Origin: Lates calcarifer
Taxonomy: Eukaryota > Chordata > Actinopteri > Centropomidae
Assembly (NCBI RefSeq): GCF_001640805.2
Contig: NC_066838.1
Span: 679,030-743,029, forward strand
Length of the DNA stretch: 64,000 nt
Direction of reading: 5' to 3'
Shown: piece after piece, positions 22,582 to 35,805 of the stretch
Position numbering within the stretch: the stretch's first letter is position 1
How the letters are laid out: each line of letters opens with the position of its first letter
Made by a program: the position numbers and the translations under genes
The notes under the pieces: model-generated
Seen by the model: the letters and a program-made list of their open reading frames with translations, nothing else
Told to the model about the DNA's origin: nothing
The model's database searches: none

Positions 22582-25500
22582 ATGGAATCGCCAGAAAGGC
22601 TGTCCGGTCAGGCAGTTGGTGTTGAGCAGGATGCTACACCGACCCCCGTGGATGTGGACACGGCAGTGTTGCTGCTGGGAGCCGGAGTGACAGCCGTTAC
22701 ACATCCGTTGCTATATGTGAAGCTGCTAATACAGGTAGCTAACGTAGCTAACTAGCTAACAGTAGCTAAAATAAAACACCGCCGCTCTGTTGTTTTCGAC
22801 TCCTTCAGATGTCACCTCATGTTCCTGTGCTCTCGTTCAGCTTGGCACCAGTGGCAACCGGCCAGCTGGTCGTCACATCCACGGTCGTTCTTGCGCCCGG
22901 AGAATCCCACTGCAGTGTGTTGTTCTTCCGGTAACAGGGTTCAATGCAGTGGAGTTCAAAAATACAGGTTTTGACTTTTGGTATTCATCAAACATTCATG
23001 ATAATTTCGGTGGATACTTTTTCTCAAATTACGCTCATAAATTTGCCACATGCAAATATGTCAAACGTTTTCTCAGTTTTGACCAAGAGTGAAATATGCT
23101 TTGGACTGCCCTTTCATTGCCCACTCAGTGACACAGTAAGAAATGATAATAAAACTCTGTTGAAGAAAAACAAATCAGAGTACATATGTGGGCATAATTG
23201 TTGTGTGTATGCTGGGGTGGATGAGGGAATGAGTGACAGACATCTAGTGGAAAATGGGAAATATAAGCTGTGGAACAGGGAAAACAGAAGGATTATGAGT
23301 AGTAGTACTTGGTTATTTGTAGTATTTTTTAAAAGTGTGAGTTTATGATCATCATGATCATGATTATGATCATATGAACAGTATCATCCAAGTTAATGAC
23401 GACTGTGCTGTGTAACACCTGTGTGATGGTGTCAGCTGCGCTGGGTCCACTCTGAACACTGTTTTGGGACACTGTTTCTGGGTCATTACTTTAGCATGGT
23501 GTGTGGGCCAAGTCTGAGAGATTTTTTGTATTTAACTGGCATGCTCTGTGGCCATGGTGTTTGTGGTCATTATAATATTTGTTAGTATTATCATCATTCG
23601 CATGAAAAAGAGAAGCTGTGTTTAATCTCAGTCATCGTCATTTCCAGGTGGGACATGAACCTCTTCCCCCAACTGTGGGCACAACTATGTTTGGAAGAAG
23701 AGTCTTATACTTACCAGGCTTCTTCTCCTATGGTGAGTGAGGTGTGATTATTCTATGTCTTCTTATTTCACTGGACATAATTAAGAGCAGCCGACACAAG
23801 ATGGATTTTTTTTTTCAGCACAGCACATTGTGAAAGTGGATGGAAAGAGGGGTCTCTTCCGCGGCCTCTCACCTCGTATTGTGTCCAGTGCCATCTCCAC
23901 CATGGTCAGGAGCAAAGTTAAACAGGTAAACCCAGGACTAAGGAGACGAAGGGGGCTTTCACATCAGGGATCTGGGCCCAGATCTGAGTACACCTGACCT
24001 AAAGGTCCAGTTCATTTGATTAGTGTGAACACTGTGTACCATACCTGGGCATGGATTGACAAACTTGAGTATGGTTCATATATTCTCAGGTACAGTTTGG
24101 ATTGGAGGCCTGTACTACAAAGCAGGATTTTGCGGTTAGCGAGGTAACTTCAGGTTTAACTCTTACGATGGTGGTTCACTTCTTATAGCCTCTGATTCTT
24201 TGTCTTAATTGGCACATCACAAACCAGCTAAGTGAAAACTGCTACCTACTTTATCGGAGTGTCTAGAAAAGCAAGTGTACTTGGGTACTGAACTACATTA
24301 CTACTATTAATCAGATATTGATCATGATCACGATTTTGGTTGGTTTCCCACAATTAAACGAACACGATTGTTTGCAACATTTTAAATGCTCCACTGCTCC
24401 ACAATGCACTTCTTAAACTTAACAGTCAGCCACTGCTGCTGCACTCACACCCTGCAATGGTAGTTCAGAGTAGACGAGTAGCAACAGAAAGCAGACGGGT
24501 AAAACAAAAATCTGATGTCTTCTGATCTGGAGAAGAACTTATCCCTTGAAATGGATCATCCTTCATGTTTGGAAGTGTTTTGGATTTAGGGCAAGTGGTG
24601 TTAAGGAAGACCAAGTCACATGCAGAGAGTGCATGAGACTTGTGTCTCCAACGCATCTAACCTTTTGTTCAACCATCTGAAAAAAAGAGGAATAACATCG
24701 CTAACATTATCTCACTGTATCCATGTTCTCGTTCAGTGTCAATTCATTCATAACAGCTACATTTTACAGCACATCACCGTAACCATCCAGCTCTCAAAGA
24801 TGACTGAAATAATGCAGTCACATTTAATTTGGTCACAGATATGTGTCCAATAAACACTGAGTGAAAACAGTTCTGCTGTTTTAATTATGAGAAAAAGTTT
24901 TGGTGCAATTTTATTTACATTTTGCTTCTAGAGGACACACTGTGAATAAGGACCAGTCTTAAATTAGCAGGAGTATAGCACAACATGTGCTCTGTTTATT
25001 TAATGTTGAAAGTGCAAGAAAAATATTTTGCCCCTAAAATAAATGAATAAACATGACAAATAATAGTGATCTCAATACTGATCAAAATAATCATTTCATC
25101 ATTTTGGTCATTATCGTACAGCCTTAAGAAACAGCTGAACCTGTTATAAAAATTGGATCATTGTTGCTAAGGCAGTGAAGTACCAGAGATTCGGTGTAAT
25201 GACAATGAATATTCCAAATCTCTGCAAAAGCTACTCAAACAGCAGTCTTTGTATAGCAAAATCCTCTCTCTCTGGCTACTCTCTCTCTCTGGTCATCACA
25301 GAACTGGACTGGATTCTGATACGGTCCTGACACATCAGATTTACAACTTAAACTTTCTACACACAAGAAACTAAAGTAAAAAAAAAAAAGAAATTCATTA
25401 ATTTATTTCAGCTCAGTGTGATAGTCTCTAATGTGTTTTACTGTGATTCAGAGTCACGTTCCTCTCCTTTTCCTGTTTTGTGTGGGTGTGTGATTAACAG

Positions 25501-28500
25501 AATAAATACCATTGGGTAAAAAGATGTTTTAAAGAACTGAAAGGTATAGGTATTGTGAATGGTTCTCCAAGTAACTTATTTAACTTATTTATTCAGCAGG
25601 TAGAGCTTCTATCCATGAAAGATGAACTGCAGACTTCACTCAGGAAAGTGGTCAAAGAGGTGAGAGGTCAGCTGCTCCTGAATAACAAAACAGTGACATC
25701 TGTGGCAACATCCCTGATTACTGAAGTCATGTAGTTGCAATGTCTCGTTATACTTACTACCTACTCTCTGGTATTTAAATCTTCTTGAAATGAACCTTTT
25801 TAACTGGTTCTTGAACAGGTCCCATATAAAGGTTTAAGACTATTAGAGTATGGAAAACTGTCAAGCTCACATCATCACAGTTAGTTTTGTGGTTTGGTCA
25901 TTTTGAGACTTTACAGCCTGCCACACTGTTGCTCCTGACATTTTGTGTGTGAAATCAGGGTCTTACCGATAGAAGCACTGAATCATCAACTTTGAGGGGG
26001 CAGCCTGAATTTATTGCTTTATTTTGAACTCAATCTTTTCAGCCTTCTGTCTCTTCAAATTGTTTCCTCTCTCCAGACCACACACGAAATGATCATCCAG
26101 TGCCTGTCCAGAGTAGCCACTCATCCTTTTCATGGTATGTCCTCATTCAGGGTGTTAGAGTTTTTTCCACCAAAGTGTCTTTGGTCACATGTGTGTGTTT
26201 TGGAAGCTCATGTATAATCTGCAAAAGCAATGGCTCTACTGGTGGTGGGGTCGATTCTTAGATGCATCGTGATGTGGACGTGGACGCCTCTGAATTGATT
26301 TTCCAAGTGTTAATTGTTAAAGGAACGCTAACGCGGGGGTTAACAACCTGGAGCCAAACGTGGCTCTAAAGCGGGCTGACAGTGGCAGCACCCCAGCAGG
26401 AGAAACACTCTGTGGTGCAGTAGGATTTCATAAGTGAACTATGAACAAGAGGCCAGTTTTATATCTACAGTGTTTCCTCTGTATACATCTGTAGCAGCGA
26501 CCAGCTAAGGGAAAATTATTGTTATTTAAGTTATTATTCTTACTGCAGTGTTATGAAGTGGAGACAGTGATACCCAGTTGATGTGAGAGGGAGAGAGAAA
26601 GAAGAGAAAAGGTGAGAGGAAGGTAGATTTAACTATGACTAAGTTAGATCTGAGAATAACTTGTGTAATAATCTCCTGGCACAAATCCCAAATCCAGTAA
26701 AGTTGTTACTGGCTGTGTCTGTCTCTACCAGGCTTCTGTGCTATGTTACACACTTTGGAACCAAGATACAACGTCCCACCTCAAAGACATTTTACTAACA
26801 CTGCGATCAGCGACACTCTGTAACGAGACCAAAATCAAAGTCATGGATTCAGTGAAGAAAGCATTTTAATGTTATTGTGGATCATTACAAGTACTCTGCT
26901 TTGAAAGTACCAAGTAGTCACACAGTGAGAATAAAAGATGCATCAAGATGCATAGATAATCGCAGCCCTCTGAACTGTGATCGAACAGAATCATGAGATG
27001 CCTAGAGGTTCCCAGCTCTAGGCTCAACCATAACTAAGGCTGCATAATTTATATTTTTATTATTGATTACTGAAGTTATGATAATAATATTTTTTTCAGT
27101 TCATCTTGTCTGTAAAATGTCTGACTACTGTGCGAAATGTCCGTCACAAATTCTGAGGTGATGTCTTCAAATGTTCTGATTTTTCCAACTAAGACGGGAA
27201 GATATTCAATTTGGCCATGACAGAAAACAGAGAAAACCCTTACATTGGAAAGCTACAATCAGTAAAGCTTTGAGATTTTTTGTGGATAAATGAGTTAAAG
27301 GATTACGCCATTCATTTTTTGCTGCCTGTAGCTTATGCTGTTGTCATATGTTGTAAGTCGTATGTATTGGCTGAGTGCCTGTTTTGTTTTCCTTTGGCAG
27401 TTATGTCAGTGCGTTGTATGGCCCAATTTGTCGGCAGAGAGGTCAAGTTCGGGTAAGACTTGGTATAATCCTGCAGATATGCTACGATATTTGGACTCCA
27501 CCACTGTTGAAAACTATTACATACAGAGGTAATTACAGAACACATTGAATGGCTGTTGCAGAAGAAATGCTGATGTTAATGGTATCAAAAAGATTTACTA
27601 TTGTCTTTAATAGTATAATCCTATAAACTGTACACAAGTCTGCATGACATTAGGAATGCTTGAGTAAACAAAAAGGAAAGCTGTAAAAAAACACAGAATG
27701 TTTGAGGTCATTTAGTTTATTGTTCAACTGTAAAATGTCCTGCTAACTACATAACTTGGCCATGACAACACTGCTGTAGTGATTAGTGCATAACCCCACC
27801 TACTTCACGCCAAAGTGAAAATGTCCAGTCATGTAGGAACGTTTAAAACATTTTTAGACTTTTACACTGTGAACTCTCTGATGATGTTAATGGAGTGTGT
27901 CACATTTGCAGAGGGATATTCAGTTGTGTGATGAAGATTTTTAAGGAGGAAGGAGTTGCTGGATTTTATGTGTGAGTCATATTATAATTTCACTGTTCAT
28001 TGGTGACAGTCTTACCACATATTTGTCTAGATCTTTGTCTAAACCAGTCTGAGCAGTGTTTTGTGTGTTTGCAGTGGTCTCATACCCCATGTGCTGGGAG
28101 AGGTACTCTTCCTTTGGTGTTGTAACCTTCTGGCTCACTTTATTAATACCTACGCTGTAGATGAAAGCGTAAGTCCATCCCCGTCACACCAGCTATTACA
28201 TGAGACTCTTTCTACTCTCTTTCCTTTAGTTTAACCAGTTAGTTTTCACTTACTGCCTGTACAATGCAAAGCCAGCACACTTTCACCTCTCTCTTTGTAT
28301 CCTGTTGCAGTTCAGCCAGGCGGCAGCAGTAAGAAGCTACACTAAGTTTGTGATGGGCGTAAGTTCAACATTCAGACTGTTATTTAAAATATTTCCCCTG
28401 TGTAACATTACTTCAGAATAATGCAGTTTGTTTTTTCTCCAGATTGCAGTCAGCGTTCTGACATATCCATTCATGTTGGTGGCCGACCTTATGGCAGTCA

Positions 28501-30168
28501 ACAACTGTGGGTGAGTTCATCTTTCAAATGTTACTATATCCACAAATAGTAATCTCAGGGCTCCAGATGAACTTTTTCCACTAGTAGTACTGGTGTCCCT
28601 TTTGATAATTGTAGGACCCAGCACACAACATAGGAGCATTTGACATTACACTCAACACATTTTTCCCATCTTAACTATATTACTGATAAATGCTTGGATA
28701 ATAAATAGACACGTTGTTGTTTTATGTTGAGGTGGTATTAAAAACTACATGAATGATTTTCATTTCCAGTAAGGTTTTATTTTAACTTATCCAGACCCTT
28801 ATCAGTCCAGCTCATTACTGGTTCTTTTTCATTACTAAATAACTTTTTTTTTTTACTTATCACATCACTCATCAAAAAGAGAAAAAAAATCACATCAGGA
28901 TTAAAACTGATTTATATTTTGAATACATCTAAATACTGTTTCTAGAATAGCAGCAGTAATGTTCACAACAGCTAAGTCACTATAAACTAAATAACATCTC
29001 GCTGGAAAGAAATTTAAAATGTCAGTAAAATAAAAAAATATTCCTGACTCCCAAATACAGAGTAAAGTTTCTGAAGACTGAAGAAGACAGACATTGTCAG
29101 TATCAGTCCTTTCTCCTGTCCTCTGTCCTCCTCCCTCTGCTGCTTCTGTGATTAATTAGCCAACTTAGCCACAGAAACGGTTGCCCTCTGGAGCCCTGAA
29201 TCAGTTTTTTGGGATGATTTATCTTCTGCAGGTACTCCTGGAGGGTAATTTAAGGCTGATTGAGTCACATTTAACATGAATACATTTGAATTTGCCTTTC
29301 TTGAGCTATCAAAATACATGAACAATCACTATTTTTAGGCCAAAATGTTATTCCTTGCATCCTGCAGAATGATTTGAACCAGCATTTAGACTTATACAGA
29401 AAATGTACTTGCAGAATTTCCTTTTGGGTGCCTACTCATAATCCTGGCTGTTCTACTGATGCTGCCCTGTCTGATTAGCTGTGCTTTGTGTTTTCAGTCT
29501 GGCTGCAGGTCTTCCTCCTCACTCTCCGATCTTTAAGTCCTGGTTGCACTGCTGGAATCACCTGAACCAAAAGGTATGCCCGGATCTTATCCTCATATTT
29601 GTGTCTGTTCTGACCATTCACTTAGACCATGAAGCAAGTTGAACTTAGTCTGGCTCTCTTGAGTTTACCTGCCTCATTGAGCCAACATTAATACTTCATT
29701 TCAGTTCTGTGCATACATTATCTAAAGGCACTTTACAAAGTAAGGTCAAGATCTTACAACATTATAGAGAAAAACTCAACAGTTCCCACCATGAGCAAAC
29801 ATTTAGCATTTAGCGACAGTGTAGAGTTAAACAGGAGGAAACTTCGGACAGAGCCACTGGCACTGGTCATAATGACAATAATAACATTGATATTTACATG
29901 TGTAATAACATTAGCAATGATAGCAATGATAGCAGCATTGAATTGGGAGGGCTGTTTCAGAAGTGCACCCCCATCATTTTCATAGAGTCCCTTAATTTGA
30001 ACAGCTGTGTTTGACATACTCATATTTTGCATTGGAATTGTCAGTAATCAGTATTCCAAACACTTCAAGTCAGTACGTCCCCCTTCCTGTCAGGGCCACC
30101 TCTTCAGAGGATCCAGCTTCTTTTTCCGCCGATTGCCTGTGACCTCCCTGCCTGTCATCGAGGACTGA
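22582..30168 (+). CDS. mtch1: Mitochondrial carrier homolog 1 (complete, 12 exons)
   Basis: Exons: 22582-22734, 23648-23732, 23819-23925, 25597-25659, 26077-26134, 27401-27452, 27912-27971, 28075-28168, 28311-28358, 28443-28510, 29498-29573, 30094-30168. All introns are GT-AG and all phases join; the sum is 939 nt, 312 residues. Key blocks are [79 protein letters not shown] and [20 protein letters not shown], ending [20 protein letters not shown] and LMAVNNCGL fit MTCH1 better than MTCH2. The family sits in the outer mitochondrial membrane, has a modified carrier fold and is reported to insert tail-anchored proteins; MTCH1 is also called presenilin-1-associated protein. The start corresponds to an internal Met of the longer human N-terminus. 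It converges with stk38. Confidence 0.95.
24106..24292. repeat. Teleost dispersed repeat in mtch1 intron 3
   Basis: GGCCTGTACTACAAAGCAGG followed by GGTTAGCGAGGTAACTTCAG is a recognisable opening of a common teleost interspersed repeat (GTACTACGAAGC...GTTAGCGAGGTAAC type). Boundaries are approximate. Confidence 0.55.
24300..25130 (+). mobile_element. Degraded hAT-like element in mtch1 intron 3
   Basis: Around 24614-24690 one frame gives CRECMRLVS and the next gives [15 protein letters not shown]. Together these are the two halves of a BED zinc finger (CxxC, then the SNLxxHLK helix) split by a frameshift. The right end CATTATCGTACAGCCTTA (reverse complement TAAGGCTGTACGATAATG) resembles hAT termini. 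The left end near the ATGATCACGATTTTGG motif (24319-24334) is less clear. No intact transposase remains. Confidence 0.55.
25878..25965 (+). repeat. Internal fragment of the 8524-9449 hAT-like family
   Basis: CAGTTAGTTTTGTGGTTTGG, then TTTACAGCCTG and TGTTGCTCCTG, follow the interior of copy 1 at about 9228-9330, with a small deletion. Confidence 0.7.
26245..26969. mobile_element. Non-autonomous hAT-like element in mtch1 intron 5
   Basis: The left end GATTCTTAGATGCATCGTGA and the right end (reverse complement GCGATTATCTATGCATCTTG) form imperfect terminal inverted repeats preceded by an AGGGCTG-like tip on the right. The interior (GGGCTGACAGTGGCAGCACC and a GAGAGAGAAAGAAGAGAAAA-like tract) is related to the element at 55255-55560. 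No coding frame. Confidence 0.55.
27035..27310. repeat. Teleost dispersed repeat in mtch1 intron 5 (AAGATATTCAATTTG family)
   Basis: AAGGCTGCATAATTTATATT, then TGTCTTCAAATGTTCTGATT, TTCCAACTAAGACGGGAAGA and TATTCAATTTGGCCATGACA follow the order of a very common teleost repeat (TGTCCTCAAATGTCTTGTTT...AAGATATTCAGTTTACTGTC). Related pieces are at 51425-51625 and 54325-54420. Confidence 0.6.
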
Positions 30169-32640
30169 CATCGTCATCATCACTTGCTGGGATGATCTTT
30201 CTCCTTCCTCGCAGAAACATTTTCCGAAGGCACGTTCCCCACCCCAACTTGCCTGTCAGCCTCTGTTGCTGTCATCCAGATGTAGCAGTAGCAAAACACT
30301 CAACTCATGGAGTGCCAATGAACTTTCTGTTACAGGCGCTTAAGTTGGGTTCAGTGGGGTGAGGACAGAGGTTGTTCTAAACTACTGTGCAGTGTTTTGT
30401 TCTTGACTGTGGTGACCAAATGTGTCAATACACCACAGCTATGATTTCATTGCTTCCTCTCCATAGCAACATCTGCTGAGGCTCATGGGTACTACAGTAA
30501 TTAATATTTGGATCAAAAACATGATTTGTATGGCCACTCTTATAATATCATATTGTTATAAACACTGTCATAAAACACTGTGTAACCATGAGTGTTACGC
30601 AGTAAGATGATCAGCTGATTCCAGAGCTGTGCAGGAGAGCTCATCTGTTTAGTGTCATTATGTAAATAGTGGTGGATATTTGTCAGACTGAAGCTCTGTC
30701 CGTCCTTCACACTATACATTAGATTATAAAGCTGCTGAGATATTTGATCAAATGTAGGCGATCACAAGCTACGCTGTCTCGCTGCTGACACACATTAGGT
30801 CAATAATGTCATTAATGATCATAATTCTGTATTGAAGATATGGCTGAAGTTAACCCATAAAAGACCAAACCAACCAATTCATTACCACTCACTTGTACAT
30901 TACAGCTACCATTTTGAAAACATGTATGTGTCTCAGAGATGTGGCTGCATTTTGTTCAGTGGTCCAGGATGTCATAAGATGTATCAAGATCTGCTTAAGA
31001 TGTATAATCCATCAGAGTCTGCACCGATGTTTGTCAGTTACACTAAAGGGAGATGATGTAACTTTTGCTTGGCAAAAAAGATAACAGAACATTGGATTTA
31101 CTTCGCTTTTCAAGACAGTGCTGAGTGTGTCACTTTAAATACATCATCATTAGGTGACCTGACTGAGAGGGGGTGGAATAAGATGACAAGAGTCCCAACA
31201 GCTTAACCCAGGTGTGTGCACATTCGAGAGAGAAAAGAGTCTCTAGGCATGAGGTGCATCACTTCCTTTCTTCCAAATAGTTCAACTTTTATGAAGGTCA
31301 TCAATGTCTGTGATTGGTTTTAGTGAATTATGTGCTTAAACTCATACTGCTTCAACACCCAGACACAAAATGCAAAAAGTGAAAATATATAATTTTTTAA
31401 TCTCGTTTCTGCTCAGGATGAGAATGGATATCTGTGAAATGAAATAGAATCTCTAAGAAAGGACTGCACTGAGTTTAAGTTTCAGTTTTTTAGATACTGA
31501 GCAAACAGAACTTGATCTTCTCTTTCTCTGTGAAGATGTTTGTAATTACTGTTGGCATCTATATATATTTATATATAAAAAATAAGATAGGAGCCAATAA
31601 AAGGCCAGTCAGCTTGTGTGCTGTTAACGATCACCTTGTTGTAACTGGTGATTTTGTGTTTGTCACCAAACTTCGAGGACTGATGCTTTCTCATCCTGAA
31701 CAGGAAGGAATTCAAATTCATTTTTATATTCAGTGTGGTAAATATAGGGTTTGAATGCAATATGGGTTTAAGAACACTATTTCACTAGAATCAAGCCTTG
31801 TAATTGAAAACACAAGTATAGTTTATAAATTAATTTTTAAAGAGAAATATGTTATAATCTGAAACATGTGGTTTTAGTGTCCAGCTAATATCTCCTGTCT
31901 TTACCTAACCTCACTTAGAGCTTAGCTTATTTAGTTTAGAGTATTTCTTTCACACCCAACAGCCTACAAGAAACAATACTAGTGTCTGTTATTCTAACAT
32001 TGATTCAAGTCCTGAATGGAGAGACTCCCTTGAGCCTTTTTCAAATCTGATTGAAAAAACATACTCTCAGGGAAAAAAGGATTCACATGGATATGATGGG
32101 CCTCATGTCTTCTCAAAGTGTGTTTCCTTCTTGTTTTACTTTATTGATAAAAGTAGCACAGCTGGAGAAGAGTCATAATGTTACAACATTAACACTGGCC
32201 ACCATAAGCTACTTGTCATAGCAGACCAGGTCTACAGTAGCAAAACCTCTGAGTGTCTCCAACTGAGCACGTGTGTCCTGCTGCTGATAAATCAAACTAC
32301 ATTTCAGAGCAGAAAATCAGGTTGTGTCTTCTTTCAAAAAATCAGTCTCACTTTGAACCATCATTTAAAATACTAAGTTGGTTGGAAATACTTCCCCATA
32401 CAACATCTTCACCCATCGCTCTAATAAACACCCAACAAGGATAGGGGTAGAGAATATCGACAGAAGAACATCGCATAACATGGATTCCATGTAAAAAAAA
32501 AAGAGAAAAAAAGTAAGTAAAGTGGTACCAATAATACAGCAGTAGTAATGATAATAATGATAATTAAAGTATTAACTGCTAACATAGCAATACAACTAAT
32601 AGCAGTATAAGTAATTTCTAATTCTAGCAGCAGGTGTTGA
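30169..32640. other. mtch1 3' flank and intergenic
   Basis: The mtch1 3'UTR starts at 30169. A canonical AATAAA lies at 31596-31601, followed by a GT-rich stretch, and is one candidate poly(A) signal about 1.4 kb downstream of the stop. Copy 2 of the local repeat (30600-30830) intervenes. The remainder is AT-rich without recognisable exons. Confidence 0.35.
30600..30830. repeat. Local dispersed repeat, copy 2
   Basis: AGTAAGATGATCAGCTGATT, CCAGAGCTGTGCAGGAG and GTGGTGGATATTTGTCAGAC match 15163-15260. The downstream block GCTGCTGACACACATTAGGT matches the 15350 region more loosely. Confidence 0.7.
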
Positions 32641-32657
32641 GTGGAGTTGTAGGAGCA

Positions 32658-32713
32658 GCAGGAGACTTGTCATCACAGATCAGACTCTACAGCTCTACAG
32701 CTGAATCCATACT

Positions 32714-32753
<40 letters not shown>

Positions 32754-32931
32754 CTCAGTGCATCATGGGAGATCTCCCAGCAGTCTAGGCCTATAGCAGC
32801 ATAACTAAGGGATGGTTCAAGCCTGAGCCAACCCTAACTATAAGCTTTATCAAAGAGGAAAGTTTTAAGCCGACTCTTAAAGGTACAGAGGGTGTCTGCC
32901 TCCTGGACCCAAACTGGGAGAAGGTTCCACA

Positions 32932-32965
<34 letters not shown>
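32658..32965. repeat. Dispersed repeat copy B with GA and TA microsatellites
   Basis: Same family as 1-320: CAGGAGACTTGTCATCACAG at the start and AAAGTTTTAAGCCGACTCTT further on. The (GA)n run (32718-32752) is longer than in copy A. The copy extends further than A into a GACCCAAACTGGGAGAAGGT block and ends in (TA)n at 32935-32965. Confidence 0.75.
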
Positions 32966-32973
<8 letters not shown>

Positions 32974-35165
32974 AGTATGTGTGTGGAAGTGCATGGAAAA
33001 TCTCATGGCTGTTTGGTCTCACAGGAAATAGTAAAACTGTGTAACATGAGCTTTAAGTATGCAAATATATACACCAGTATCTTTCTCATATCTTCATTTT
33101 ATACCCTGAAGTTTTGAGAATTTTCCTTTGATTTTGTGTTTTTTAAAATATATTTTTATGCAAAAAAAATATATATATATATTCCATGATGTGCAACCTG
33201 TGTTGCATTTAAATGTCTGCTTTGTTCTTGTTGAATGATGCATCTGTTCCTTGAAGGGACGGCCAATAACATGCTCATGCGACTGATGGTGGTCATATTT
33301 TGAGTGAAGTCCTCTGCCTGTCTGTTTGTGTTTTTATCCATGGAACTGTGTTGTGATTGTGACTCATTTGTCCTCCCTCAGTCGTTAGGAAAATAAAATC
33401 TTTCCTACTTCACAGTGTTTAATTCACGTTCACAATCTAAGCACCATTTTCAAAGGTTTCAAAAAATTTCTAAAGCTGTATTTATTGTAAGTAATAAGTT
33501 ATTTAATGATTAATGGGATAAGAACACATTTTGCATTGCCAGGATGTGAAAAATGCCCTTGGCTGGTGTTAGTCCTCCAGCAGGAAACTTGTGGCACATT
33601 TTGGATGGCCTCTTAACTCATCATGAAATTCCTCCACTGGACTGTTTGACCACTAAATCTGTGCCAATATCTGTCTATTAACTAATTATTAAAAGCTACT
33701 TAAAGATGAACATTTGTTGTCTTGACGCAGGATATAATTACCAAAAAAGTGTGTACTTTACTTTGCCATAACAAAATGTTTTAATCAGTATCAGTGTTTT
33801 AGGTATTTCTAGGAAATAACCAAAACATCATTACCTTTACTTTTTAATGTAATGTAAAAATCATACACTTATTTATTATTTAATTAAACCAGGTAAAAGG
33901 TGACAAGAAAACCATTAAGATGGAGAAAAGTTATGTTATACGCTGTTTACACTACTACAGTTACAATTATCTTTATATATTATATTTAAAGGTTGTACCG
34001 AATGGCCTTATTAATAGTTAGAAAAATAATGTATTAGTGATTTGCAGACAAAACAGGTACCATTAAAGAAAACTTTAGGACTGTCTGTTTATTTCGCAGT
34101 AGTCTGATGACCAATTGTTTTCTCACTTGGTCAGAATAAATGTATCTGTACAAATATGAGATGGGATCCACTCTAGTGAGTGTTTAGCAAAGTGCAGTTC
34201 AAAATTCAAGTTTTTTTCAGGTTATGATCATCAAAATGACACATCATTCAAATGCTTTCCTTTAAAATAAAATAAAATAATTATTTATAGTCTTGATTGT
34301 TTTAAATCAGGTCAAGTTTTAGCGAATCTCAAATTCTCATTGTGACCTGAGTCTGACTCAAGATCAAGTCTTAGGTTGGCAGCTTTGCTTTGGACTGTTC
34401 CTGGGTTAAAGAAACCCGCTCACTTGATGACCACGGATCAGATACGGAGCCACTTGTGTTTTGTTTGGTTGAGATAACCAGGCCTTAGTATAGTTTCACT
34501 CTCTCACACACACCTTGCTAGGTTTTCTTCGTTGTCTAGCCACATTTGTCTTAGGGATGCTACTTCAGTTGTATTTTGGTGCGGTTTGATTCAGGGTTTA
34601 ATACTTCTACCCCTAGTCCAGCTCCTGAGTGGAGTCCTCCTTTAGTTATCTAGTTGTTTTACTTATTTCTTGTTGTATTCTGGCTGTGTATGCAGTACCT
34701 CTTGGTTCATTAAAAAGTTCATGATTTTGCTACAAACCTTTGACCACCCAGTTATTATGTTACTTCCCCTTCCCCCAGCCAGCCAGGGTTTTAACACCTT
34801 GCATCCTTCTCTAGGGGACAGATCACCTAAATCCTAATAAAGCCATTCATTCAAAACGTGAAAGAAAACACACCACACTAAGTGCAGAGTATTTCATTGT
34901 CAAATAGCATAAAAACAATACAACAGCCACACGCTACAAAGAGAACAGTGGTTTAAATAATGTACACCCACCTTCCCAAAACCCCTCATTTATGATTCTC
35001 AGATCACATAGGTGGTATATGATGACACAAGCACAGCATACAAACACATCTGTGCATCACTTAGAAAACAACATACAGACCTTCAAGCAGTCCAACATTG
35101 CATTGTTTTTAATGAGGATGATCAAATCCTCACCCACAATCTGAAATCTCTCTCTCTATTCCTCA
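32966..35165. other. Intergenic, nothing recognised
   Basis: AT-rich sequence with a short (AT)n at about 33166-33181. No exon, RNA gene or named repeat family was recognised. Confidence 0.4.
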
Positions 35166-35206
<41 letters not shown>

Positions 35207-35222
35207 CATCACCATCATCAAT
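35166..35222. repeat. (AC)n microsatellite followed by (ATC)n
   Basis: AC run at 35166-35205, then ATC/ACC triplets to about 35222. Confidence 0.9.
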
Positions 35223-35689
35223 AAAACCATGCCATGTGCTCTATTGCTTTAAACTGACTCATCTGCTGTTTGGGAAAAGCATGCTGAGCAGGAGATTTAC
35301 AATATCAATTTGTTTAAAAAATGAACCCCTGCCAAAAAAAACCTCTGCTGTGTGCTTTTCTAAAATATGTTACCATGTGCTGAGCTTCATCTACACACTA
35401 CCTGAATACACCAAGTTTTAACAGGCAATAAGAAAAAACTTTCAGACTCAACTGTTGTATATGGAAGCTCATTCCTGCCAAGAAAAGAGGGGGAAAAAGA
35501 TGAAATGTTAGGAATGACAAAAACTTGAAGACATAAGAGAACCAAATTTCTATTATCAAAATTGAATCATATCTAAAATTAATGTCAATCCTAACATGGT
35601 TTTAGTCAAAATTCTGGCTTGCTAAACTTTTTTATGAGCAGAGAAAACTTTGATGTGTGTCATTAATTATGACCTGCCTATTCAAAATT

Positions 35690-35805
35690 TATTCAATTCA
35701 ACTCATTTTTATTTAGCACTACATCATAAAAGAAGTTATTTCTGTTTTGGGCACATAGAGCAGGTCTAGACTGTACTCTTTATGATAACAGTACATGACA
35801 AAAGT
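35690..35805 (-). mobile_element. L2-type LINE 3' tail, reverse orientation
   Basis: ATTCAATTCAACTCATTTTT at the left and AGAGCAGGTCTAGACTGTAC at the right are the reverse complement of the tail seen at 4800-4915, with an internal deletion. Confidence 0.7.

Noticed and set aside
27335..27545. Frames around mtch1 exon 6 on both strands
   Set aside because: Only 27401-27452 fits MTCH1 and the splice phases. The rest is intron read-through.
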